The notes beneath the pieces are model-generated. The model was not told where the DNA came from. It made no database searches and was given only the letters and a program-made list of their open reading frames with translations. This document shows positions 1 to 5,955 of a stretch of DNA of 5,955 nt, piece after piece. Source of the DNA: Campylobacterales bacterium. Lineage in GTDB: Bacteria; Campylobacterota; Campylobacteria; Campylobacterales; SZUA-545. A program made the translations under genes and the position numbers. Position 1 is the first letter of the stretch. Each line of letters starts with the position of its first letter. The stretch is from NCBI GenBank assembly GCA_025800305.1, contig JAOXRY010000244.1, positions 1 to 5,955 on the forward strand. The letters are read 5' to 3'.

Positions 1-1422
1 CAAGACGCTGAAATTGAAGCAATAGACGTTAGTGAGTTTACTGCGTCTCCAGAGATGTTTGAAGGAAGAGTAAAAACACTTCATCCAAAAGTACACGGTG
101 GAATTTTATATAGACGTGATAATGGAGAAGATTTAGTAACAGCTAAAAACCACAATATCCAGTCAATAGATCTAGTATGTGTTAACTTATATCCATTTAA
201 AGAGACAATAGAGAAAACAGATGATTTTGGTGAGATTATCGAAAACATAGATATCGGTGGACCAACAATGGTGAGATCTGCTGGAAAGAACTTTAAAGAT
301 GTTCTTATTGTTACCAATCCTGATGATTATGATGTTGTGGCAGAAGCTATTGAAAGCGGAAAAGATAGCTATGAGTTTAGAAGAATTCTAATGATCAAAG
401 CATATGAGCATACTGCTAGTTATGATTCTATGATTGCAAATTATATGAACGAAAGATTCAACGATAGTGCTGATGAAAAATTTGTATATGGAAACTTAGT
501 TCAGACTTTAAGATATGGAGAGAATCCACATCAAAAAGGTCACCTGTATCAGTTTGATAACTTCTATGACAAATATTTTAAAGCAATCAAAGGTGAGCCA
601 AGTTTTAATAACTTAACAGATATTAGCGGTGCTGTAAAAGTTGCAGCTGCTTTTGATAATGCTAAAGCTATCTGTATTGTAAAACACGGAAATCCTTGTG
701 GATTCTCTTTAAGAGATGATCTGTGTGAAGCTTGGGATGAAGCACTGAAGTCAGATCCTGTATCTGCATTTGGCGGTGTTGTTGCTGTGAATGGTGAGGT
801 AACAAAAGAAGTTGCTGAGAAGATTAACTCTATCTTTGTTGAGGTTTTAGTTGCTCCATCTTTTACAGAAGATGCACTGGCAGTTTTTGAAAGTAAAAAG
901 AGAATTAAGATCTTTAAACTAAACAAAGATGGCTACTTACCAGCTGATGAGGAAACAATAGATTTCAAACATGTTCTTGGTGGTTTTGTTTTCCAAGATG
1001 CTGATAAACCTTCAAATGAAGAGGTTGGGAATGCAGAGCTTAAGTCTTCGAAAAAAGCAGATGAGGCACAACTAAAAGATCTAGAAATTGCTTGGAAAGT
1101 TGCTGCGTATACAAAATCAAACTGTGTAGCTTATGTGAAAAACGCTTCATTAGTCGCTATTGGTATGGGAATGACAAGTAGAGTTGATGCTTCCCAGTGT
1201 GGACTTAAAAAAGCAAAAGAGCAAGGAATTGATGTGACAGGTGCTGTTCTTGCAAGTGAAGCATTTTTCCCATTTAGAGACTCTATTGACGCAGCTGCTG
1301 AGGCTGGAGTATCAGCGGTTATTGAACCAGGTGGAAGTATCAGAGATGATGAGGTTATTGAAGCTGCCAATGAGCATGGTATGGCTCTTTACTTTACTGG
1401 TGTAAGACACTTTTTACACTAA
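1..1422 (+). CDS. purH: Bifunctional AICAR formyltransferase / IMP cyclohydrolase PurH, 5'-partial
   Basis: Catalyses the last two steps of de novo purine synthesis in the cytosol: 10-formyl-tetrahydrofolate-dependent formylation of AICAR to FAICAR, then ring closure to IMP. The frame is open from base 1, and the residues before the first ATG (55) already fit the family (VSEFTASPEMFEGRVKTLHP), so that ATG is internal and the true start lies upstream. About 473 codons are visible; full-length bacterial PurH is about 510-530, so only some 40-50 N-terminal residues are missing. The cyclohydrolase (MGS-like) domain shows GRVKTLHPKVHGGIL, VNLYPF and the IDIGGPTMVRSAGKN motif. The formyltransferase domain shows LRYGENPHQKG, the catalytic Lys-His in VKHGNPCGF (window codons 228-229), DPVSAFGGVVA, GMGMTSRVDAS, ASEAFFPFRDS and the typical C-terminal RHF.H ending. 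Stop is TAA at 1420-1422. No frameshift or missing motif seen. Identification is secure. Confidence 0.98.
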   Translation, partial: QDAEIEAIDVSEFTASPEMFEGRVKTLHPKVHGGILYRRDNGEDLVTAKNHNIQSIDLVCVNLYPFKETIEKTDDFGEIIENIDIGGPTMVRSAGKNFKDVLIVTNPDDYDVVAEAIESGKDSYEFRRILMIKAYEHTASYDSMIANYMNERFNDSADEKFVYGNLVQTLRYGENPHQKGHLYQFDNFYDKYFKAIKGEPSFNNLTDISGAVKVAAAFDNAKAICIVKHGNPCGFSLRDDLCEAWDEALKSDPVSAFGGVVAVNGEVTKEVAEKINSIFVEVLVAPSFTEDALAVFESKKRIKIFKLNKDGYLPADEETIDFKHVLGGFVFQDADKPSNEEVGNAELKSSKKADEAQLKDLEIAWKVAAYTKSNCVAYVKNASLVAIGMGMTSRVDASQCGLKKAKEQGIDVTGAVLASEAFFPFRDSIDAAAEAGVSAVIEPGGSIRDDEVIEAANEHGMALYFTGVRHFLH

Positions 1423-1430
1423 GAATTGAA

Positions 1431-1535
1431 ATGACTGAGATAAAAGATCTAGTTTGTGAATTAAGAGCGACAAGGTCGCGAGGGCACTCTGCTGAAGAGT
1501 CTCTTGCTGAGCTATGCTCAGGGAGAGAAGTATGA
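1431..1535 (+). CDS. Candidate 34-residue small ORF, overlapping the next gene by ATGA
   Basis: This ATG-to-TGA frame starts 8 bases after the purH stop and ends in a 4-base ATGA overlap with the next start codon, the geometry of translational coupling. The product would be small and hydrophilic, beginning MTEIKDLVCELRA and ending AEESLAELCSGREV, with Cys at 9 and 29. The stretch RSRGHSAEESLAEL looks faintly like one helix-turn-helix unit, but it is too short to call. Only a weak purine-rich stretch (AAGAATTGAA) precedes the ATG. Codons such as AGG TCG CGA GGG in a row are unlike the A/T-ending use of the neighbours. I do not recognise a family. Alternatives are a regulatory leader peptide, or a chance frame through a structured GC-rich repeat. 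Whether it is a gene is uncertain. Confidence 0.35.
   Translation: MTEIKDLVCELRATRSRGHSAEESLAELCSGREV
1467..1527 (+). promoter_or_regulatory. Structured GC-rich leader with three hairpins, the last covering the Shine-Dalgarno
   Basis: Three inverted repeats follow each other directly. Hairpin 1 is GCGAC (1467-1471) / GTCGC (1475-1479) with loop AAG. Hairpin 2 is ACTCT (1486-1490) / AGAGT (1496-1500) with loop GCTGA. Hairpin 3 is CTGAGC (1507-1512) / GCTCAG (1516-1521) with loop TAT; beyond a G-G mismatch and a G-U pair it extends with CTCT (1501-1504) / AGAG (1524-1527). The extended hairpin 3 would bury the GGAG ribosome binding site of the next gene. Bases 1467-1525 contain 35 G or C out of 59, far above the surrounding genes. 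No U-tract follows, so it is not a typical intrinsic terminator. A regulatory leader or a dispersed palindromic repeat are both possible; the function is inference. Confidence 0.5.
1522..1525 (+). promoter_or_regulatory. Shine-Dalgarno GGAG deciding the start at 1532
   Basis: GGAG, inside AGGGAGAGAAG, lies 6 bases upstream of the ATG at 1532. This is good spacing and favours that start over the in-frame ATG at 1514. The ATG at 1514 lies in the loop of hairpin 3 and would add only six residues (MLRERS). An in-frame TGA at 1508-1510 rules out any start further upstream. Confidence 0.7.
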
Positions 1536-2950
1536 AGAAGGTCTTAATAATTGCAAAAGGTGAGAAAGCTCAGAAGTTTCTAGATAGGCTAACATCAACT
1601 TATGTTGGTGATAACTATTATGATGTTGTTTATTATGATGACAGTATCTTAGCCAATGAAACATCAATGCGATTTACATTTTACAAAGCAGATCCTACAA
1701 GCCCAACAAGAGTTTCTCAGATCTACTCAAAAGAGCACATTCAAGTAAATATTATTGTTGATACTAAAGATGATGTAAAAGTTATTTATTCTCTTGTTCG
1801 TAGATTTGACAAAAGAGTTCCAATCAATATTATTGATAGTTGGGGATTAGATATTAAAGATGATCTAATCTCCCTTATTGATACAAGAGATCTTGTTTCC
1901 AATAGGTTAGTTTCTTTGCTTCCTGATGTTCCTGTTGTCGCCCAACATCTTGGACTTGGAATTGGTGAAATAATGGAGATCCAAGTACCTGTAGGTAGTA
2001 GTTATGCTTATAGGCATATTATCAATATCGAACAGAATAAATGGAAAATAGCAGCTGTTTATAGAAATAACTATATGTTTTTGGCGAAACCATCTTTTTT
2101 AATTAAGCCTAATGATATTTTACTTGCTGTTGGTGAACCTAAGATCTTAAAAAATGTTTACAAAGCCATAAAGGCACAAATTGGACAGTTTCCTTCTCCA
2201 TATGGAAGAAATATTTACTACATTATTGATGGTAAAAATGCCAAAAGAGAGGATAAAGAAGCTGAAATTCAAAATGTTATTAATATCCATAAAAGATTAA
2301 ATAGCCACAACTTACACATTAGAATTGTAAATCCAGAAAAGCCTGACTTTGTTGATTTTGTAAGAACCTTTGATTGTAAAGATGTTGAAGTAATGGTAAA
2401 TTATAAAACTACCTTTACCAGTGAAGAGTTCTTACACGATATTGATGACTGTCACGGTGGACTAGTTGTTGTTAATAATGACTTTTTTGAAGACAAAAAC
2501 AATAGAAAAATGCTTTATGAAAGTAAAAAAGCAGTTTTTAGACTAGGTGAAGATGATACCAATAAGATTGAAAACAGTGGACTTATAATTGGTGGAAATC
2601 AAAACTTGGAATTTTTAGCTGCTTCTATGTTCGATATTACTTCACAGTTTTCTATAGGACTTACTCTTTATAACATCACTCCAGATTTTAGTGAAAATAG
2701 TGAAATTATCGAATATTATGAAAACTTATCAATTATTTATGAAAGAAAAATTGATGTTGTTAAAAAAAGAGCGAATCCTGTAAGAGAACTGGCTAAAGAG
2801 GAAAATCTTCTTCAGATTCTACCATTTACAAGTGGTGTTATTAATAAGTCAATGATGGATATTTTTAGTGTTGGTGAAGTTGAAAAACAGTATAGATATT
2901 TGAAAAAATTTCATCAGATCTTTATTCCTGTATTAGAAAGTGAAGTATGA
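1532..2950 (+). CDS. Cytosolic RCK/TrkA-like protein (COG3400 type), 472 aa
   Basis: A soluble protein with no signal peptide or membrane segment. Residues about 1-130 form a Rossmann-like RCK_N/TrkA_N-type region: beta-strand MKKVLIIAKG, an acidic end of strand 2 (DVVYYDDS) and alternating beta/alpha. The canonical GxGxxG dinucleotide loop is not there (the loop reads AKGEKAQKF), so NAD(H) binding is doubtful. Residues about 135-215 match an RCK_C/TrkA_C domain: GLGIGEIMEIQVPVGSSYAYR (141-161, last residues WKIAAVYR at 171-178) and KPNDILLAVGEP (192-203). Residues about 218-472 are a further alpha/beta half that I do not recognise at domain level, with NPVREL near 418. RCK domains usually gate or regulate K+ and other ion transporters by binding ligands. 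The target here is unknown; the MscS channel two genes on is a candidate by context only. The start was chosen from the Shine-Dalgarno and the strand-1 fit. It overlaps aroB by 4 bases. Confidence 0.85.
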   Translation: MKKVLIIAKGEKAQKFLDRLTSTYVGDNYYDVVYYDDSILANETSMRFTFYKADPTSPTRVSQIYSKEHIQVNIIVDTKDDVKVIYSLVRRFDKRVPINIIDSWGLDIKDDLISLIDTRDLVSNRLVSLLPDVPVVAQHLGLGIGEIMEIQVPVGSSYAYRHIINIEQNKWKIAAVYRNNYMFLAKPSFLIKPNDILLAVGEPKILKNVYKAIKAQIGQFPSPYGRNIYYIIDGKNAKREDKEAEIQNVINIHKRLNSHNLHIRIVNPEKPDFVDFVRTFDCKDVEVMVNYKTTFTSEEFLHDIDDCHGGLVVVNNDFFEDKNNRKMLYESKKAVFRLGEDDTNKIENSGLIIGGNQNLEFLAASMFDITSQFSIGLTLYNITPDFSENSEIIEYYENLSIIYERKIDVVKKRANPVRELAKEENLLQILPFTSGVINKSMMDIFSVGEVEKQYRYLKKFHQIFIPVLESEV

Positions 2951-3999
2951 TAGTTCCAATTGATTTGAAAAAACAAGAAGATCTAAGTTATGAGATCTTT
3001 ATTGAAGATCTAAAAGATCTAACATATGAAAGAAAAGTTGCAATTGTTACCAATCCTACAGTAGCAGGGTTTCATCTTGAAACAGTAAAAAATAAAATCA
3101 AAGCTAGTGAACTAATTGTTATTGAACTTCCAGATGGAGAACAATATAAGACGTTAGATAGTGTCAATGAGATCTTAAATCAGCTTTTGGAAAATAGATT
3201 CAATAGAAAATCTCTTCTTATTGCCTTTGGTGGCGGTGTTATTGGAGATATGACAGGATTTGCTGCTTCTATTTTTCAAAGAGGGATAGATTTTGTACAG
3301 ATCCCGACAACTCTTCTTTCAATGGTTGATGCCAGTGTTGGAGGAAAAACAGGGGTTAATAACAAGTATGGGAAAAATCTCATTGGAGTTTTCCATCAGC
3401 CAAAGGCTGTTCATATAGATATCAACTTTCTAAAGACACTTCCAAGTCGAGAATTTGGTGCTGGTGTTGCTGAACTTATCAAAATGGCAGTGATGTTTGA
3501 CAGAGATTTTTTCTCTTGGCTTGAAAAGAATGATTTAAAAGAGAAAGAAAATCTTATCTATGCAGTTAAGAGATCTGTTGAATTAAAAGCAGAAGTTGTA
3601 TCAAAAGACGAAAAAGAGCAGGGGATTCGAGCAGTTCTTAACTATGGACATACTTTTGGTCATGTTGTTGAAAATGAGACAGCATATAAAGAGTATCTTC
3701 ATGGGGAAGCTGTTGGTATTGGAATGTGTATGGCAAATATAGTTGGAAGTAAGTTGGGACTTTTTACAAAAGAAGAGTTAAAAAGAGTTGAAAATTTACT
3801 AAAAAAATACGATATTCCAACTAGTTATCAAATTCAAAACCCTCAGAAGTTTTATGAAGCATTTTTCCTTGACAAAAAAAGTACGGATAGTAAAATAAAA
3901 TTTATATTTCCAAATGGAATCGGTGATTTTTTAGTGAGAGATGATGTAGAGAAAGAGACTATTATAAAAGTCTTAGAAAATTTTAGTAAAGAGAACTAG
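2947..3999 (+). CDS. aroB: 3-dehydroquinate synthase AroB
   Basis: Converts DAHP to 3-dehydroquinate, the second step of the shikimate pathway to aromatic amino acids, folates and quinones. It is a cytosolic NAD+ and divalent-metal (Zn2+ or Co2+) enzyme. At 350 residues it has the usual family length. Signature motifs in order: DGEQYKT (63-69), the NAD-binding GGGVIGDMTGF (95-105), PTTLLSMVDASVGGKTGVN (120-138), KNLIGVFHQP (143-152), GVAELIKMA (173-181), LNYGHTFGHVVE (231-242) and HGEAVGIGM (252-260). The expected metal ligands Glu176, His235 and His252 are all present, so the enzyme looks active. The start ATG overlaps the previous stop (ATGA) with only a weak Shine-Dalgarno (GTGAAG very close to the ATG), suggesting translational coupling. 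The N-terminal coding region carries four AGATCT palindromes within 42 bases. Confidence 0.98.
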   Translation: MIVPIDLKKQEDLSYEIFIEDLKDLTYERKVAIVTNPTVAGFHLETVKNKIKASELIVIELPDGEQYKTLDSVNEILNQLLENRFNRKSLLIAFGGGVIGDMTGFAASIFQRGIDFVQIPTTLLSMVDASVGGKTGVNNKYGKNLIGVFHQPKAVHIDINFLKTLPSREFGAGVAELIKMAVMFDRDFFSWLEKNDLKEKENLIYAVKRSVELKAEVVSKDEKEQGIRAVLNYGHTFGHVVENETAYKEYLHGEAVGIGMCMANIVGSKLGLFTKEELKRVENLLKKYDIPTSYQIQNPQKFYEAFFLDKKSTDSKIKFIFPNGIGDFLVRDDVEKETIIKVLENFSKEN

Positions 4000-4002
4000 G
4001 TA

Positions 4003-5619
4003 TTGAAAAAACTATTTATATTTTTATTTATTGTGGCAACTTCTGTTGTAGCCGTTACTGACGACAATATAACCCTTCAAGAGTTAGAAGAAGCATTTAA
4101 TGAGAATCAAGAAAAGATAAAAGATATCAATGAACGTATTGGTAACGACAATATATGGATTAAAAGATTTCAAGACCATCAAGAATATACAGCTTTAAAA
4201 AATGAGAAAAAAGAGCTAAGATGGAAAATTAGAGTTCTTAAGAAAAATAGAAAATCAAAAAAAGAGATTAAAAAACTAGAAGTAGAACTGACAACTTTAA
4301 ATTCAAAACTAGATCTTCTAGGAGAAATTGGAAAAGAGCCATATGCAGAACTTATTAAGGTTGATACGATACCACCTGCTCCTGATGTTACCAATCCATT
4401 TTCAATTATTACTGCGTTTTCTTATGAAAGTGAATTAAAAAGAAAAGAGGTAGATTACAATAAGAGACTAGCAACACTTATTGAAACTATTTCACAACTT
4501 AATGAAAAAAAAGATCTTACTCTTACAGAAATTGATTTTAGTGAGTCTTTGGAACTTAAAACATTAAAGCAAAGTAGAAGAACTTTAAAAAATCTAGAAA
4601 AAACAATTTTAGAATTAACTCCCGTATTAGAGATCTTTAGTACATCAGTCTCTGTATACAAGAAAAAAAGTGCAAGTATCTTAGCTGAACTTGATGGACA
4701 GTTAGAGACAGAAACAATTAAAGGAATCAAGATCCTTGTATTTTTAGGGTTTTTATTTGGTGTTCTTTTCTTTGTAAAAATTGTTGTTAAAAATACTGTG
4801 GATGATACAGATAGAGTCTTTAATATCTATAGAGCTTTAAATATTTCGACTTTTATAATTGTGTTTTTTACCCTATCTCTTAACTATATCAGCAATGTTG
4901 AAGGACTTATTACAATTTTAGGTTTTGTATCAGCTGGTATTGCTATTGCCATGAAAGATTGGTTTATGAATATCTTAGGATATTTTGTAATTGTTCTTGG
5001 TGGATCTATTCATGTTGGCGATAGAATTAAAATAACAAAAGATGGACATGAATATGTTGGAGATGTTTTAGAGATCTCATTAACTAAAGTTACATTTTTT
5101 GAAGACATCACACTTACCTCTTATGATGTGAATAGACGTACAGGTAGGGTTGTTATTTTTCCTAATAACTTTATTTTTGACTCTATTATTTTAAACTACA
5201 CTTTTAGCGGACTTAAAACAGTTTGGGATGGTATTGATATTGTGGTTACATTTGATTCCAATCATAAAAAAGCGATGCACCTTGCAAAAGAGATCGTAAG
5301 AAAGTATTCAAAAGGCTATACAGATATCACAAGAAAGCAAGTAAACGAACTTAGAGGAAAGTATCACATTAGAAACTTTAATCCAGATCCTAGAGTATTT
5401 ACTTTTATTGAGGAATATGGTGTAAAAGTTAGTGCTTGGTATTTAACAAACTCTTATTCAACCCTTACTTTAAGAAGTACAATCTCTGCTGAAATTGTAG
5501 AGAGTTTTAGAGAAGCAGATGATATTACCATCGCTTACCCATCACAAACTATTGCTTTAAAGGGAAATAAACCACAACTTCCAAATGAATTAAAAGGTAG
5601 TTTTGATAGTGTTTCTTAG
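4003..5619 (+). CDS. MscS-family mechanosensitive ion channel with periplasmic coiled coil
   Basis: An inner-membrane channel expected to open under membrane tension and release solutes on hypo-osmotic shock. It is 538 residues long, against about 290 for E. coli MscS. Start is TTG: it gives a proper signal peptide (MKKLFIFLFIVATSVVA, then VTDD), and no in-frame ATG occurs before the pore helix at residue 317. Residues about 24-235 are highly charged heptad-like helices (Lys/Glu/Leu-rich), a predicted periplasmic coiled coil with a Pro-rich break near 124-130 (PPAPDVTNP). Membrane segments lie at about 244-263, 275-296 and 301-333. The last is the MscS pore helix plus hinge (ILGFVSAGIAIAMKDW, then VGDRIKI), followed by the beta domain with FPNN (386-389, family form usually PNN) and a mixed alpha/beta C-terminal vestibule. 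Between the strand at about 355-364 and FPNN there seems to be an extra loop (EDITLTSYDVNRRTG). It begins 3 bases after the aroB stop, in the same operon. Family assignment is firm; ion selectivity and gating are unknown. Confidence 0.95.
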   Translation: MKKLFIFLFIVATSVVAVTDDNITLQELEEAFNENQEKIKDINERIGNDNIWIKRFQDHQEYTALKNEKKELRWKIRVLKKNRKSKKEIKKLEVELTTLNSKLDLLGEIGKEPYAELIKVDTIPPAPDVTNPFSIITAFSYESELKRKEVDYNKRLATLIETISQLNEKKDLTLTEIDFSESLELKTLKQSRRTLKNLEKTILELTPVLEIFSTSVSVYKKKSASILAELDGQLETETIKGIKILVFLGFLFGVLFFVKIVVKNTVDDTDRVFNIYRALNISTFIIVFFTLSLNYISNVEGLITILGFVSAGIAIAMKDWFMNILGYFVIVLGGSIHVGDRIKITKDGHEYVGDVLEISLTKVTFFEDITLTSYDVNRRTGRVVIFPNNFIFDSIILNYTFSGLKTVWDGIDIVVTFDSNHKKAMHLAKEIVRKYSKGYTDITRKQVNELRGKYHIRNFNPDPRVFTFIEEYGVKVSAWYLTNSYSTLTLRSTISAEIVESFREADDITIAYPSQTIALKGNKPQLPNELKGSFDSVS

Positions 5620-5646
5620 GGTTTTTATCTTAGTTATTCTATTTTG
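5620..5646 (+). other. Short spacer between channel gene and yigZ-like gene
   Basis: This 27-base AT-rich gap (GGGTTTTTATCTTAG...) has a T-run but no stem before it, so it is not a convincing intrinsic terminator. No promoter or good ribosome binding site is apparent. Confidence 0.4.
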
Positions 5647-5955
5647 ATGAACACATTAGAAAAAACTTTTGTCTATGACTTTGAAGAAAAAAAATCTCAC
5701 TTCATAGCCCACATAACACCAATCTCAAATTTCAAACCTCTTTTAGAAAAACTAAAAGAGGAACATCCTAAAGCAAGGCATTTTGTAACAGCTAGTAGGT
5801 ATCTAAATACACAACAGCAAATAGTAGAAAGTTCCAGTGATGATGGAGAGCCAAAAGGAACATCAGGAAAACCAACTTTAAAAGTATTGCAAGGAAATGA
5901 TTTAATAAATATAGGAGTTGTTACTGTTAGATATTTTGGAGGAATAAAACTAGGT
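5647..5955 (+). CDS. YigZ/IMPACT-family protein, 3'-partial
   Basis: The first 103 codons of an UPF0029/IMPACT N-terminal-domain protein (E. coli YigZ group); the frame is still open at the window end. Family members are about 190-210 residues. Diagnostic motifs are HFVTASRY (45-52), SSDDGEPKGTSGKPTLKVLQG (63-83, with the hallmark DDGEP.GT.GKP) and VTVRYFGGIKLG (92-103), which normally runs on into a Gly-rich stretch now cut off. The molecular role of bacterial YigZ is not settled; the eukaryotic relative IMPACT acts on the GCN1/GCN2 stress pathway. The ATG at 5647 is the natural start: the family's Lys/Glu-rich lead-in follows directly. There is no clear Shine-Dalgarno upstream. It lies 27 bases after the channel gene with no visible terminator, so read-through is likely. 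Confidence 0.93.
   Translation, partial: MNTLEKTFVYDFEEKKSHFIAHITPISNFKPLLEKLKEEHPKARHFVTASRYLNTQQQIVESSSDDGEPKGTSGKPTLKVLQGNDLINIGVVTVRYFGGIKLG

Noticed and set aside
55..57. ATG at 55 as the purH start
   Set aside because: The same frame is open back to base 1 and the residues before it fit the PurH family, so the gene is cut by the window edge.
81..1370. Antisense open frames within purH (for example 81-317, 564-926, 1131-1370 on the - strand)
   Set aside because: They are shadows of a well-conserved gene on the + strand, with no recognisable protein.
1514..1516. ATG at 1514 as start of the RCK-like gene
   Set aside because: It lies in the hairpin 3 loop with no Shine-Dalgarno in front. 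The ATG at 1532 has GGAG at good spacing and gives a normal beta-strand N-terminus.
1467..1531. Intrinsic terminator after purH
   Set aside because: The stems are short and none is followed by a T-run; the sequence runs straight into a ribosome binding site.
4179..4730. Antisense open frames within the channel gene
   Set aside because: Phe/Ser-rich translations typical of the complement of Lys/Glu-rich coiled-coil codons.
5605..5640. Terminator after the channel gene (GGGTTTTTATC)
   Set aside because: There is a T-run, but no inverted repeat before it could form a stable stem.

Overview
The window reads as an ordinary chromosomal stretch of an AT-rich bacterium, most likely a member of the Campylobacterota (Epsilonproteobacteria). 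I base this on the low GC content, codon use dominated by A/T-ending codons, the protein sequence style, and a neighbourhood I recall from that phylum: a soluble TrkA/RCK-type protein of the COG3400 kind, then aroB, then an MscS-type channel. I cannot name the genus. All genes are on the + strand. I see no mobile element, CRISPR array, tRNA or rRNA.

Layout: (1) 1-1422, most of purH (purine synthesis, last two steps to IMP), cut at its 5' end by the window edge. (2) 1423-1531, a short, unusually GC-rich junction. It contains three consecutive small inverted repeats and a 34-codon open frame (1431-1535). The last and largest hairpin takes in the ribosome binding site of the next gene. (3) 1532-2950, a 472-residue cytosolic RCK/TrkA-like protein. 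(4) 2947-3999, aroB, 3-dehydroquinate synthase, overlapping the previous gene by 4 bases (ATGA). (5) 4003-5619, an MscS-family mechanosensitive channel with a signal peptide, a long periplasmic coiled coil and a TTG start 3 bases after aroB. (6) 5647 to the window end, the first 103 codons of a YigZ/IMPACT-family protein.

Genes 3-5 are packed with overlaps or gaps of a few bases and almost certainly form one transcript. purH and the candidate small ORF may be on the same transcript, because no terminator is visible between them. purH and aroB are housekeeping biosynthetic genes. The RCK-like protein and the MscS channel could form an ion or osmotic-homeostasis pair, but that is inference from adjacency.

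Two signals go beyond routine annotation. One is the structured, GC-rich leader with a possible coupled small ORF before the RCK-like gene. The other is a strong excess of the palindrome AGATCT: 19 copies by hand count, in all three codon phases, four of them within 42 bases at the start of aroB.
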